A stretch of DNA of 64,000 nt from Streptomyces griseoincarnatus (GCA_014649575.1 BMTH01000017.1:62001-126000); one strand, 5' to 3'. Shown: positions 40,200 to 48,566, counted from the stretch's first letter. A program made the numbers and translations. The notes: a model not told the origin generated them from the letters alone.

Positions 40200-41690
40200 T
40201 TACTTCTTGCGTCCGCGCTTCTCCCGCACCCGCACCGAGATGTGGATCGGCGTGCCCTCGAAGCCGAACTCCTCGCGCAGCCGGCGCTCGATGAAGCGCC
40301 GGTACCCCGCTTCGATGAAGCCGGAGGCGAACAGCACGAACCGCGGCGGCTTGGTGCCCGCCTGGGTGCCGAACAGGATGCGCGGCTGCTTGCCGCCCCG
40401 CACCGGGTGCGGGTGGGCGGCGACCAGCTCGCCCAGGAAGGCGTTGAGGCGGCCCGTCGGGACCCGGGTCTCCCAGCCCGCCAGGGCCGTCTCGATCGCC
40501 GGGACCAGCTTCTCCATGTGGCGGCCGGTGAGGGCCGAGACGTTCACCCGGGGCGCCCAGGCGACCTGGCCGAGCTCGGTCTCGATCTCCCGCTCCAGGT
40601 AGTAGCGGCGCTCCTCGTCCAGGGTGTCCCACTTGTTGTACGCCAGGACGAGCGCGCGGCCCGCCTCGACGGCCATGGTGACGATGCGCTGGTCCTGCAC
40701 CGAGATGGATTCGGAGCCGTCGATCAGGACGACCGCCACCTCGGCCTTCTCGACGGCCGCGGCGGTGCGCAGCGAGGCGTAGTAGTCGGCGCCCTGCTGG
40801 AGGTGGACCCGCTTGCGGATGCCCGCCGTGTCGACGAACTTCCAGGTCTTGCCGCCGAGTTCGATGATCTCGTCGACCGGGTCACGGGTGGTGCCGGCGA
40901 GTTCGTTGACGACGACCCGCTCCTCGCCCGCGACCTTGTTGAGCAGGGAGGACTTGCCGACGTTGGGCCGGCCGATCAGGGCGATCCGGCGCGGACCGCC
41001 GAGGGCGGCGCCGAACCTCTGCGCCGGGGCCTCCGGCAGCGCCTCCAGGACCTTGTCCAGCATGTCGCCGGTGCCGCGGCCGTGCAGGGCGGAGACGGGG
41101 TGCGGCTCGCCGAGGCCCAGGGACCACAGGTAGGACGCGTCGGCCTCACCGCTCGGGCCGTCCACCTTGTTGGCGCACAGCACGACCGGCTTGCCCGCCT
41201 TGCGCAGCAGGCGGACGACGGCCTCGTCGGTGTCGGTGGCGCCGACCTTGGCGTCCACCACGAAGACGACCGCGTCGGCCGCCTCGATGGCGTACTCGGC
41301 CTGGGCGGCGACGGAGGCGTCGATGCCGAGGACGTCCTGCTCCCAGCCGCCGGTGTCGACGACCTTGAAGCGGCGGCCCGCCCACTCGGCCTCGTAGGTG
41401 ACGCGGTCGCGGGTGACGCCCGGCTTGTCCTCGACGACCGCCTCGCGGCGGCCGATGATCCGGTTCACCAGGGTCGACTTGCCGACGTTGGGGCGGCCGA
41501 CGACGGCGAGCACCGGGAGCGGGCCGTGGCCCGCCGCCTCGATGGCGCCCTCGACGTCCTCGAGGTCGAAGCCCTCCTCCGCGGCGAGCTCCATGAACTC
41601 CGCGAACTCGGCATCGCCCAGCGCCCCGTGATCGTGCTCGTGCGCAGCGTCGTGCGCGTCCGAGCCGCCGGGCTCGATGTGGTCGTTCAT
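40200..41690 (-). CDS. der: ribosome biogenesis GTPase Der (EngA)
   Basis: 496 residues from ATG 41690, with GAGGT upstream. Two GTPase domains in tandem, each with GRPNVGKS (65-72 and about 240) and DTxG motifs (DTGGWEQDVLG and DTAGIRK), NKxD in CANKVDG and NKWDTLD, then the KH-like C-terminal domain (PRFVLFASGFIEAGYRRFIERR). Der is needed to assemble the large ribosomal subunit. The first 60 residues form an acidic, His-rich extension (HDAAHEHDHG) normal for actinobacteria. It follows the acyltransferase gene by 74 bases as the last gene of the cmk set. Confidence 0.97.
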   Translation of the reverse strand: MNDHIEPGGSDAHDAAHEHDHGALGDAEFAEFMELAAEEGFDLEDVEGAIEAAGHGPLPVLAVVGRPNVGKSTLVNRIIGRREAVVEDKPGVTRDRVTYEAEWAGRRFKVVDTGGWEQDVLGIDASVAAQAEYAIEAADAVVFVVDAKVGATDTDEAVVRLLRKAGKPVVLCANKVDGPSGEADASYLWSLGLGEPHPVSALHGRGTGDMLDKVLEALPEAPAQRFGAALGGPRRIALIGRPNVGKSSLLNKVAGEERVVVNELAGTTRDPVDEIIELGGKTWKFVDTAGIRKRVHLQQGADYYASLRTAAAVEKAEVAVVLIDGSESISVQDQRIVTMAVEAGRALVLAYNKWDTLDEERRYYLEREIETELGQVAWAPRVNVSALTGRHMEKLVPAIETALAGWETRVPTGRLNAFLGELVAAHPHPVRGGKQPRILFGTQAGTKPPRFVLFASGFIEAGYRRFIERRLREEFGFEGTPIHISVRVREKRGRKK

Positions 41691-41764
41691 GAAGTCGGTA
41701 CCTCGTTCATCGTGGTGATCGGTGGAACCCCCGTGGTGACGGAGATCCACTACTCAAGTGTCGC

Positions 41765-42457
41765 TCACCGGCCGGTGAGACGCCTGGCGTTTTCCAGGTG
41801 GGCGGTGAGCTGCTTCTGGATGCGTGCCGTGGCCTCGTCGAGCGCCTTGCGCGTACGTCTCCCGCTGCCGCCCGCCCGTCGCCCACCACCACCCGTACCG
41901 GAGCTTCCCGCCCCTTCGACGGCGTCGAACGGGTCGCCGAAGACGACGTCGACGCGGGAGCGCAGCGGGGGCAGCGCCTTTGTCAACCGGCCGGGCCGGT
42001 CGGAACTTCCCAGGACGGCGACCGGCACGATCGGCGCCCCGCTGCGCACCGCGAAGTACGCGAGCCCGGCACGTATCGAGGCGAAGTCGCCCTCACCGCG
42101 GGTGCCCTCGGGGAAGATGCCGAGGACGCCGCCCTGCTCCAGGACGCCCAGCGCCCGGGCGATGGCCGTGCGGTCGGTGGAGTGCCGGTCGACCTTCAGC
42201 TGGCCGATGCCGGTCAGGAACGGGTCGAGCGGGCCGACGAACGCCTCCTTCTTGATCAGGAAGTGCGTCGGCCGGGGCGCCACGCCCATGACCATGGGGC
42301 CGTCGATGTTGTGCGAGTGGTTCACGGCGAAGATCACCGGGCCGGAGGCGGGGACCCGCCAGGAGCCCAGCACGCGCGGCTTGAACAGCCCGTACATCAG
42401 GCCGACGCCGATGCGCCGTCCGACCTCGGCGCCCCGCATCGAGGGAACGTCGGTCAC
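41765..42457 (-). CDS. 1-acylglycerol-3-phosphate acyltransferase-like protein
   Basis: 230 residues from GTG 42457, whose GTGA overlaps the cmk stop by 4 bases. The acyltransferase marks are the catalytic NHSHNID (family NHxxxxD) at about 47-53, and IFPEGTRGEG at about 112-121, which holds the phosphate-binding residues. KKEAF and a GAPIVPVAVLG stretch follow. Members of the PlsC family acylate lysophosphatidate in phospholipid synthesis. The Gly/Arg-rich insert near 180-200 is odd (GTGGGGRRAGG). Gene order cmk-plsC-der is typical for Streptomyces. Confidence 0.92.
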   Translation of the reverse strand: MTDVPSMRGAEVGRRIGVGLMYGLFKPRVLGSWRVPASGPVIFAVNHSHNIDGPMVMGVAPRPTHFLIKKEAFVGPLDPFLTGIGQLKVDRHSTDRTAIARALGVLEQGGVLGIFPEGTRGEGDFASIRAGLAYFAVRSGAPIVPVAVLGSSDRPGRLTKALPPLRSRVDVVFGDPFDAVEGAGSSGTGGGGRRAGGSGRRTRKALDEATARIQKQLTAHLENARRLTGR

Positions 42458-43140
42458 TTCCCCGCCCGCTTCTCCTCGACGAGGGTGACGACGCACTCGA
42501 TGACCTGCTGCAGGGTCAGGTCGGTGGTGTCCACCTCGACCGCGTCGTCGGCCTTGGCCAGCGGGGAGGTCTTGCGGCTGGAGTCGGCCGCGTCCCGCTT
42601 GATCAGGGCCTCGCGGGTGGTGTGCAGGTCGGCGCCCTTGAGCTCGCCGCTGCGGCGGGCGGCACGGGCCTCCGGGGAGGCGGTGAGGAAGATCTTCAGG
42701 TCGGCGTCGGGCAGCACCGTGGTGCCGATGTCGCGGCCCTCGACGACGATGCCGGTGACGGCGGAGGCGGCGATGGCACGCTGCAGATCCGTGATCCGGG
42801 CGCGCACCTCGGGCACCGCGCTGACCGCACTGACCTTGGAGGTGACGTCCTGCTCGCGGATCGGGCCGGACACGTCCACGCCGTCGACGGTGATCGTCGG
42901 CGCCGTGGGCTCGGTTCCGGAGAGGATGTCGGGCTTGGCGGCCGCGGCGGCGATCGCGGACGGGTCCGCCGTGTCGATGCCGTTGGTCACCATCCACCAG
43001 GTGATCGCCCGGTACTGGGCGCCGGTGTCCAGGTAGCTCAGGCCGAGCTGCGCCGCCACGGCCTTCGACGTGCTCGACTTGCCCGTGCCGGAGGGACCGT
43101 CTATCGCGACGATCACGGGCTTGGCGACGCCGTTTTCCAC
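42454..43140 (-). CDS. cmk: cytidylate kinase
   Basis: 228 residues from GTG 43140; GGAAGG is 9 bases upstream. P-loop GPSGTGKSS at 15-23. CMP-binding residues lie in YLDTGAQYRAITWW and GRDIGTTVLPDADLKIFLTA. It phosphorylates CMP and dCMP with ATP. The gene follows tyrA by about 138 bases and overlaps the acyltransferase by 4 bases. In mycobacteria cmk and der directly follow the rluB gene, so this is the core of the conserved cluster. Confidence 0.96.
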   Translation of the reverse strand: MENGVAKPVIVAIDGPSGTGKSSTSKAVAAQLGLSYLDTGAQYRAITWWMVTNGIDTADPSAIAAAAAKPDILSGTEPTAPTITVDGVDVSGPIREQDVTSKVSAVSAVPEVRARITDLQRAIAASAVTGIVVEGRDIGTTVLPDADLKIFLTASPEARAARRSGELKGADLHTTREALIKRDAADSSRKTSPLAKADDAVEVDTTDLTLQQVIECVVTLVEEKRAGK

Positions 43141-43278
43141 GGAGGAACACCTTCCTGGTGCGGTGGGGTGGGGTGTGCGGGGCGTGGACACGCCCCGCAC
43201 CAGATTACTGGCTCCCGGGAACCCGTCCGACATGCGGACGCCCTCCCCGTCTCGCAGGGACGGGCGGGGAGACGGGGG

Positions 43279-44364
43279 TCACTGCCGGATCGCCCAGCCC
43301 CGCTCCCGCAGCGCGGCCGCGAGGACGGGTGCGGCCTTGGGCTCGACCATGAGCTGGATGAGGCCGGCCTGCTGTCCGGTGGCGTGCTCGATGCGGACGT
43401 CCTCGATGTTGACCCCGGCGCGCTCGGCGTCGGCGAAGATACGGGCGAGCTGGCCCGGCTGGTCGTCGATGAGCACGGCGACGGTGTCGTAGACGCGCGG
43501 GGCGGAGCCGTGCTTGCCGGGGACGCGGACCTGGCCGGCGTTGCCGCGGCGCAGCACGTCCTCGATGCCGGTGACGCCCTCGCGGCGCTTGTGCTCGTCG
43601 GAGGACTCCAGCGCGCGCAGGGCGCGGACGGTCTCCTCGAGGTCGGCGGCGACGTCGGTGAGCAGGTCGGCGACGGGTCCGGGGTTGGCGGAGAGGATGT
43701 CGATCCACATCCGCGGGTCGGAGGCGGCGATCCTGGTCACGTCACGGATGCCCTGCCCGCACAGCCGGACGGCGGCCTCGTCGGCGTTCTCCAGGCGGGC
43801 GGCGACCATGCTGGACACCAGGTGCGGCATGTGGGAGACGAGGGCCACGGCACGGTCGTGGGCGTCGGCGTCCATGACGACCGGCACGGCACGGCAGTGC
43901 GACACCAGTTCCAGGGCGAGGTTGAGGACCTCGGTGTCGGTGTCGCGGGTGGGGGTGAGCACCCAGGGGCGGCCCTCGAAGAGGTCGCCGGTGGCGGCCA
44001 GCGGGCCGGACTTCTCCCGCCCGGACATGGGATGGGTGCCGATGTAGTGGGTGAGGTCGAGTCCGCGCGCCTGGAGTTCGCGGCGGGGGCCGCCCTTGAC
44101 GCTGGCGACGTCGATGTAGCCGCGGGCGACGCCGCGCCGCATGGCGTCGGCGAGCACGTCGGCGACGTGCGCGGGCGGGGCGGCGACGACGGCGAGGTCC
44201 ACGGGCCCGTCGGGCGCCTCGTCGGTGCCGGCGCCGAGGGCGGCGGCGGTGCGGGCCTGCTCGGGGTCGTGGTCGGCGAGGTGGACGGCGACGCCACGCC
44301 GGTTCAGGGCGATGGCGGCGGACGTGCCGATCAGTCCGGTGCCGATGACGAGGGCGGTTCTCAC
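43279..44364 (-). CDS. tyrA: prephenate dehydrogenase
   Basis: 361 residues from GTG 44364, whose GTGA overlaps the aroH stop. NAD(P) site GTGLIGTS (8-15), then VHLADHDPEQA. Substrate site THPMSGREKSGPLAA and VSHMPHLVSSMVA. A C-terminal ACT domain (about 285-361; VAVLIDDQPGQLARIFADAE) is likely to bind tyrosine for feedback control. The enzyme makes 4-hydroxyphenylpyruvate from prephenate in tyrosine synthesis. With aroH it gives the chorismate-to-tyrosine branch. Confidence 0.96.
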   Translation of the reverse strand: MRTALVIGTGLIGTSAAIALNRRGVAVHLADHDPEQARTAAALGAGTDEAPDGPVDLAVVAAPPAHVADVLADAMRRGVARGYIDVASVKGGPRRELQARGLDLTHYIGTHPMSGREKSGPLAATGDLFEGRPWVLTPTRDTDTEVLNLALELVSHCRAVPVVMDADAHDRAVALVSHMPHLVSSMVAARLENADEAAVRLCGQGIRDVTRIAASDPRMWIDILSANPGPVADLLTDVAADLEETVRALRALESSDEHKRREGVTGIEDVLRRGNAGQVRVPGKHGSAPRVYDTVAVLIDDQPGQLARIFADAERAGVNIEDVRIEHATGQQAGLIQLMVEPKAAPVLAAALRERGWAIRQ

Positions 44365-44723
44365 TGGGCGATGTCCTTGCGGAGGGCGGCCGCGGCGCCG
44401 AGGTAGACGTGGTTGATGCCGGCGCGGGGCCGGTCGGACTCGATGTGGGCGAGGAGGCGGACGACGCGGGGCATGGCGCCCTCGACGTCGAGTTCCTGCG
44501 CGCAGATGAGGGGCACGTCGGCGATGCCCAGCTTGCGGGCGGCGGCGGCAGGGAAGTCGCAGTGCAGGTCGGGTGTGGCGGTGAACCAGATGCTGATCAG
44601 GTCGTCGGTGTGCAGTCCGTTGCGTTCCAGCACCGCGGTGAGCAGGGCTCCCACCTGCTCCTCCATGTGTCCGGCCTCGTCCCGCTCCAACTGGACGGCC
44701 CCCCGGACCGCGCGTACCGCCAC
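44361..44723 (-). CDS. aroH: chorismate mutase, AroH type
   Basis: 120 residues from GTG 44723, with GAGGAG 8 bases upstream. It matches the trimeric AroH class of Bacillus: Arg7 in VRGAVQ, the CAQELDVEGAMPRVVR segment with the active-site Glu and Arg, and Tyr in NHVYLGAAA near the end. It rearranges chorismate to prephenate. The gene overlaps tyrA by 4 bases, so both are made together. It is divergent from the Rieske protein gene, with 192 bases between. Confidence 0.96.
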   Translation of the reverse strand: MAVRAVRGAVQLERDEAGHMEEQVGALLTAVLERNGLHTDDLISIWFTATPDLHCDFPAAAARKLGIADVPLICAQELDVEGAMPRVVRLLAHIESDRPRAGINHVYLGAAAALRKDIAQ

Positions 44724-44915
44724 GACGATGCTCCTCGCTCACGTGTGTAAAGGCTGTTCGGTCGTCCAGCGTAGTCAGCCGCGGGCCGGGCCGGTGCGGG
44801 ACGCCCGCCCGCTGAGACGACCGGTATGCGCCCAGGGTGACGTTTCGCCGGTATTGCTTCCTCTGTTCCGTTATCGGTGTCAGGATGCGGCGACGGCGAT
44901 CCAGGGAGTGACGAG

Positions 44916-45332
44916 ATGACCACACGGGCGACGCGGCGCACCGTCCTGCTCGCATCGGGAGCGGCGGCGCTGACCGCGGGCTGCGGTTCGGAGGACGGCG
45001 GGACCGGCACGCCCTCGGACACCGCGGAAGGGGCGGGGTCGCCCGGGCAGGAGCTGCTGCCGGTCGCGGACGTGCCGGTGGGCGGGGGCAGGATCCTCGG
45101 GGCGGAGGAGATCGTGGTCACCCAGCCCGAGGAGGGCGAGTTCAGGGCGTTCTCGGCGATCTGCACACACCAGAGGTGCCTGGTCTCCGAGGTCGCGGAC
45201 GGCACGATCAACTGTCCCTGCCACGGCAGCCGCTTCCGCATCGCCGACGGCTCGGTGGAGCGGGGTCCGGCGACCCGGCCGCTGCCCGAGGAGCGGATCA
45301 CGGTGGACGGAAATACGGTTCGCCGGGCGTGA
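44916..45332 (+). CDS. Rieske [2Fe-2S] lipoprotein
   Basis: 138 residues from ATG 44916, with AGGGAG 7 bases upstream. The N terminus (TRRTVLLASGAAALTAGCGS) combines a twin-Arg-like motif with a lipobox (LTAGC), suggesting Tat export and lipid anchoring on the outer face. The cluster-binding motifs are CTHQRC and CPCHGSRF. Length and context suit a small electron-transfer protein, not an oxygenase subunit. Its partner is unknown. It begins a rightward pair with the nucleotidyltransferase gene 22 bases downstream. Confidence 0.92.
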   Translation: MTTRATRRTVLLASGAAALTAGCGSEDGGTGTPSDTAEGAGSPGQELLPVADVPVGGGRILGAEEIVVTQPEEGEFRAFSAICTHQRCLVSEVADGTINCPCHGSRFRIADGSVERGPATRPLPEERITVDGNTVRRA

Positions 45333-45354
45333 TCCGCCGCGTACGCTCCCCGGC

Positions 45355-46098
45355 ATGCGCCCCGAGAGCCTGGTGACGGACCACACGATCTACGCCTGTG
45401 TCATGGGCTCGCGCGCCTTCGGTCTGGCCACGGAGGACAGCGACACCGACCGCCGGGGCGTGTTCCTGGCTCCCACTCCCCTGTTCTGGCGCTTCGACAA
45501 GCCTCCCACGCACGTGGAGGGTCCGGCGGAGGAGCAGTTCAGCTGGGAGCTGGAGCGCTTCTGCGAGCTGGCGCTGCGCGGCAATCCGAACATCCTGGAG
45601 TGCCTGCACTCCCCGCTGGTCGAGTACGCCGACGCCACCGGCCGCGAGCTGCTGGCGCTGCGCGGCGCGTTCCTCTCCCGCAAGGTCCACGAGACGTTCG
45701 TCAGGTACGCCCACGGGCAGCGCGGGAAGCTGGACGCCGACGTCCGCAACCACGGGGCTCCGCGCTGGAAGCACGCGATGCATCTGCTCCGCCTTCTGAT
45801 GACCGCCCGCGACCTGCTGCGCACGGGCGTCCTGACGGTCGACGTGGGCGACCGCCGGGAGGAGCTGCTGGAGGTGAAGCGCGGCGAGGTGCCGTGGGCC
45901 GAGCTGGAGACCCGTATGAACCGCCTGACCGCCGAGGCCGAGGAGGCGGCGGCGCACAGCCCGCTCCCGGAGGAGCCGGACCGCCGGCGGGTGGAGGACT
46001 TCCTCGTCCGCACCCGCCGCGCCTCAGCCCTCCAGGCGTACCCGCACGAGCAGGTCGTGCAGGGCGTCGTGCCCGCTCGGCGCTCCCGGGAGAGCTGA
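45355..46098 (+). CDS. nucleotidyltransferase-fold protein A (COG3541-like)
   Basis: 247 residues from ATG 45355; no ribosome site is evident, so coupling to the Rieske gene 22 bases before is possible. The catalytic motif is MGSRAFGLATEDSDTDRRGV, a minimal nucleotidyltransferase pattern (GS-x-x-x-G ... SDxDxRG). GNPNILECLHSPLVEY and YAHGQRGKL are typical of the COG3541/YcgL-like group. The third acidic position is less clear (EEQFSWELERF). The function is unknown; the group is often linked to RNA end or ADP-ribose chemistry. The last about 25 residues overlap the opposite gene and do not look family-like. Confidence 0.82.
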   Translation: MRPESLVTDHTIYACVMGSRAFGLATEDSDTDRRGVFLAPTPLFWRFDKPPTHVEGPAEEQFSWELERFCELALRGNPNILECLHSPLVEYADATGRELLALRGAFLSRKVHETFVRYAHGQRGKLDADVRNHGAPRWKHAMHLLRLLMTARDLLRTGVLTVDVGDRREELLEVKRGEVPWAELETRMNRLTAEAEEAAAHSPLPEEPDRRRVEDFLVRTRRASALQAYPHEQVVQGVVPARRSRES

Positions 46099-46776
46099 CG
46101 CGGCCTGCGCGCCGTCCAGCACCCCGTGCAGCCGCTCCACGTCGGCCCGCACGCGGTCCCGGTCGACGCCGGCGCCCCCGTGCTCCCGCTCCGCCTTGGC
46201 GGCGATCAGCTCCGCGAGGTAGGCGGGCGCCTCGGTCACCTCCCCGGTGAGGGTGGGCAGGTGCGCCTGCACCTCGCCGGCCCGCATGAGGTGGATGCCG
46301 GTGAGCAGCACGCGGAAGGTGTAGAGCAGCGGTTTCAGCTCGCCGTTCCTCTCGAACAGCCGCCACTGGGTGCCCGCGAAGCCCCGGTAGTGGTGGGCGT
46401 GGTGGCTGGTGAGCACCCCGGGCGCGAGCGCGGTCAGCTCCCGGTGCGTCTCGGTGGTGTGCACGACCAGCGGGGACAGCAGCTGCTCGAGGACGTAGCC
46501 GTTGCGGCGCAGCATCAGGCGGACGAACTTGCGCAGGTCGTGGGTGACGAGGTCCATCTCGACGCCGTCGCGGTCCCACATCCGGGACCGGGTCTCCTCC
46601 GGTTCCCGCAGTCCCACCAGGGCGGCGGCCGGGAGGAGGTGGGCGCCGCGCAGGTCCACGTCGGAGTCGCGGGAGGGGAAGCCGTAGAGGTGCGCGCCGG
46701 AGACCGTGGCGAACAGCACCGGATCGGGCTGCTGCTCGATCACCGGGCGCAGGTCGAGGCCGAGGGCGGCGGTCAC
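46024..46776 (-). CDS. nucleotidyltransferase-fold protein B (COG3541-like)
   Basis: 250 residues from GTG 46776, whose GTGA overlaps the stop of the ADP-ribosylglycohydrolase gene. The motif is SGAHLYGFPSRDSDVDLRGA, with a third Asp in VEMDLVTHD. FVRLMLRRNGYVLEQLLSPL and HHYRGFAGTQWRLF follow. It is a distant paralogue of protein A. It should transfer a nucleotide to an unknown acceptor or be an inactive binder. Translation is coupled to the glycohydrolase. Its 3' end overlaps protein A's gene by 75 bases tail to tail. Confidence 0.85.
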   Translation of the reverse strand: MTAALGLDLRPVIEQQPDPVLFATVSGAHLYGFPSRDSDVDLRGAHLLPAAALVGLREPEETRSRMWDRDGVEMDLVTHDLRKFVRLMLRRNGYVLEQLLSPLVVHTTETHRELTALAPGVLTSHHAHHYRGFAGTQWRLFERNGELKPLLYTFRVLLTGIHLMRAGEVQAHLPTLTGEVTEAPAYLAELIAAKAEREHGGAGVDRDRVRADVERLHGVLDGAQAASALPGAPSGHDALHDLLVRVRLEG

Positions 46777-47801
46777 CGGCCGGCGTCCCAGAGCGTGCCG
46801 AGGGCGAGCAGTTCGTCGCGGTACTCGATGCGGTCGGCCCAGTCGGCGGGCCAGGCGTCCGCGCCCAGGTGGGCGCCCGCGAAGGCCCCCGCGAGGCAGG
46901 CGATGGAGTCGGAGTCGCCGGAGGTGCAGGCGGCACGGCGCAGGGCCGTCACGGGCTCGTCGACGAAGAGGAGGAAGCAGAGCAGGCCGGTCGCCAGGGC
47001 CTCCTCGGCGATCCAGCCCTCGCCGGTGGCCAGGCACGGGTCGGTCTCCGGCGAGACGGTCCGTACGGCGTCCTGGAGACGACCGAGGATCTCCAGGCAC
47101 TCGTCCCAGCCGCGCGCGATGAAGTGTTCCGGGGACGGGTCCTGGGCGCGGGTCCACAGGTCGCCGAGCCAGAACTCGTGGTAACGGTCGCGGTTGTCGT
47201 AGGCGTAGGAGCGCAGCAGGCCGATCAGGCCGGTCGGTTCGGCGCCCTCGGCGAGCAGCCGTACGGCGTGCGCGGTGAGGTCGGAGGCGGCCAGCGCGGT
47301 GGGGTGTCCGTGGGTGAGGGCGGACTGCAACTGGGCGGCGCCGGCGCGCTGTTCGTCGGTGAGGCCGGGAGCCAGGCCGAGGGGGGCGACGCGCATGTTG
47401 GCCCCGCAGCCCTTGGAGTGGATCTGGCTGGCGTCCTGCCAGGGGCGTTCGTGGCGGGACAGCAGGTGGCAGGCGCGCAGGCAGGTGTTGCCGGGGGCGC
47501 GGTTGTTCTCCGGGGAGCGCCACCATTCCACGAACTCCTCGCGCACCGGCCGCTCCAGGCGCTTCGGGCCGAGCGTCCCGCGGTCCATGGCGGTGCGCAG
47601 GCCGCGCCCGAGGGCCAGGGTCATCTGTGTGTCGTCGGTGACGACGGCCGGCTTCGGCAGCTCCAGGGAACGCCAGTCGCCGTAGGCGGCGAGGATCGAG
47701 GGGACGTCCTTGAACTCGGTGGGGAAGCCCAGCGCGTCCCCGAGGGCGAGTCCGGTGAGCGCTCCGGTCGCGGCGCGCTTGGTGACGGCGGGCGTGGTCA
47801 T
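46773..47801 (-). CDS. ADP-ribosylglycohydrolase (DraG-like)
   Basis: 342 residues from ATG 47801, whose ATGA overlaps the Nudix regulator stop. The family marks are TGALTGLALGDALGFPTEF, the metal-binding VVTDDTQMTLALGRGL and the later CTSGDSDSIACLAGAFAGA, where Asp residues bind two Mg ions. It removes ADP-ribose from proteins or nucleic acids, or hydrolyses ADP-ribose derivatives. Its place between an NrtR-type Nudix regulator and a nucleotidyltransferase points to ADP-ribose or NAD metabolism or repair. The substrate is not known. Confidence 0.93.
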   Translation of the reverse strand: MTTPAVTKRAATGALTGLALGDALGFPTEFKDVPSILAAYGDWRSLELPKPAVVTDDTQMTLALGRGLRTAMDRGTLGPKRLERPVREEFVEWWRSPENNRAPGNTCLRACHLLSRHERPWQDASQIHSKGCGANMRVAPLGLAPGLTDEQRAGAAQLQSALTHGHPTALAASDLTAHAVRLLAEGAEPTGLIGLLRSYAYDNRDRYHEFWLGDLWTRAQDPSPEHFIARGWDECLEILGRLQDAVRTVSPETDPCLATGEGWIAEEALATGLLCFLLFVDEPVTALRRAACTSGDSDSIACLAGAFAGAHLGADAWPADWADRIEYRDELLALGTLWDAGR

Positions 47802-48517
47802 GCGGGACGTCCTTCCGGGGTGGGCCGGAGCAGCGGCGGGTGGAGGGCGGCGGCGGTGCCCGCGCGGTACAGCGCGGCGGGCTTGCCCCGGCCGCCGGTG
47901 AGGCGCGCGGCGCCGGGGACGGCTTCGACGAAGCCGGGGGTGGCGAGGACCTTGCGGCGGAAGTTGGGGCGGTCCAGGGCCGTGCCCCAGACGGTCTCGT
48001 AGACCTGCTGGAGCTCACCGAGGGTGAACTCCGGCGGGCAGAAGGCGGTGGCGAGCCCGGTGTACTCGAGCTTGGCGCCGATCCGGTCCCGCGCGTCGGC
48101 GAGGATCCGGTCGTGGTCGAAGGCGAGGTCCCGTGCCGCCTCGTACGGGGTCCAGCGGGCCTGGGCCGCGTCGCCGCCGCCGTGCGCCTCGGGGGCGTCG
48201 GGCAGCAGCGCGGCGAAGGCGACGGACACCACGCGCATGCGGGGGTCCCGGTCGGGCTCGCTGTAGGTGCGCAGCTGCTCCAGGTGCGGGCCGGTGACGT
48301 CGGTCAGGCCGGTCTCCTCGCCCAGTTCGCGCCGGGCGGCGCGCTCCGCGGACTCGTCGGGCCGCAGGAAGCCCCCGGGCAGCGCCCAACGGCCGGCGTA
48401 CGGCTCCTGGCCCCGTTCGACGAGCAGGACGTGCAGCGCGGCCTCGCGGATCGTGAACACGGCGAGGTCGACGGTCACGGCGAAGGGCTCGAAGGCGTGC
48501 TTGTCGTAGCCGTCCAT
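47798..48517 (-). CDS. NrtR-type Nudix regulator with winged helix
   Basis: 239 residues from ATG 48517, with GGAGG 5 bases upstream. Residues about 15-150 form a Nudix domain with the box GGFLRPDESAERAARREL and GEETGL, so it keeps the metal-binding Glu residues. Residues about 160-235 are the winged helix of the NrtR family (FTLGELQQVYETVWGTALDR, NFRRKVLATPGFVE, KPAALYRAG). NrtR proteins bind ADP-ribose or related compounds and repress NAD or pentose genes. The start of a three-gene operon; a perfect inverted repeat lies 9 bases upstream of its ATG, the likely operator. Confidence 0.93.
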   Translation of the reverse strand: MDGYDKHAFEPFAVTVDLAVFTIREAALHVLLVERGQEPYAGRWALPGGFLRPDESAERAARRELGEETGLTDVTGPHLEQLRTYSEPDRDPRMRVVSVAFAALLPDAPEAHGGGDAAQARWTPYEAARDLAFDHDRILADARDRIGAKLEYTGLATAFCPPEFTLGELQQVYETVWGTALDRPNFRRKVLATPGFVEAVPGAARLTGGRGKPAALYRAGTAAALHPPLLRPTPEGRPA

Positions 48518-48525
48518 GACGACCT

Positions 48526-48566
48526 CCACCCCCTTTAATAGTCGGTGTGACTATTAAAGGGGGTGG
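48526..48566. promoter_or_regulatory. perfect 18-bp inverted repeat, likely NrtR operator
   Basis: The left arm CCACCCCCTTTAATAGTC (48526-48543) and right arm (48549-48566) are exact complements around the spacer GGTGT. The inner part TTTAATAGTC is AT-rich, unlike its surroundings, which suits a protein-binding site more than a terminator. It stands just upstream of the regulator's ribosome site. The rluB stop lies 65 bases away, so a role as rluB terminator is also possible, but no T-run follows. Confidence 0.8.
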
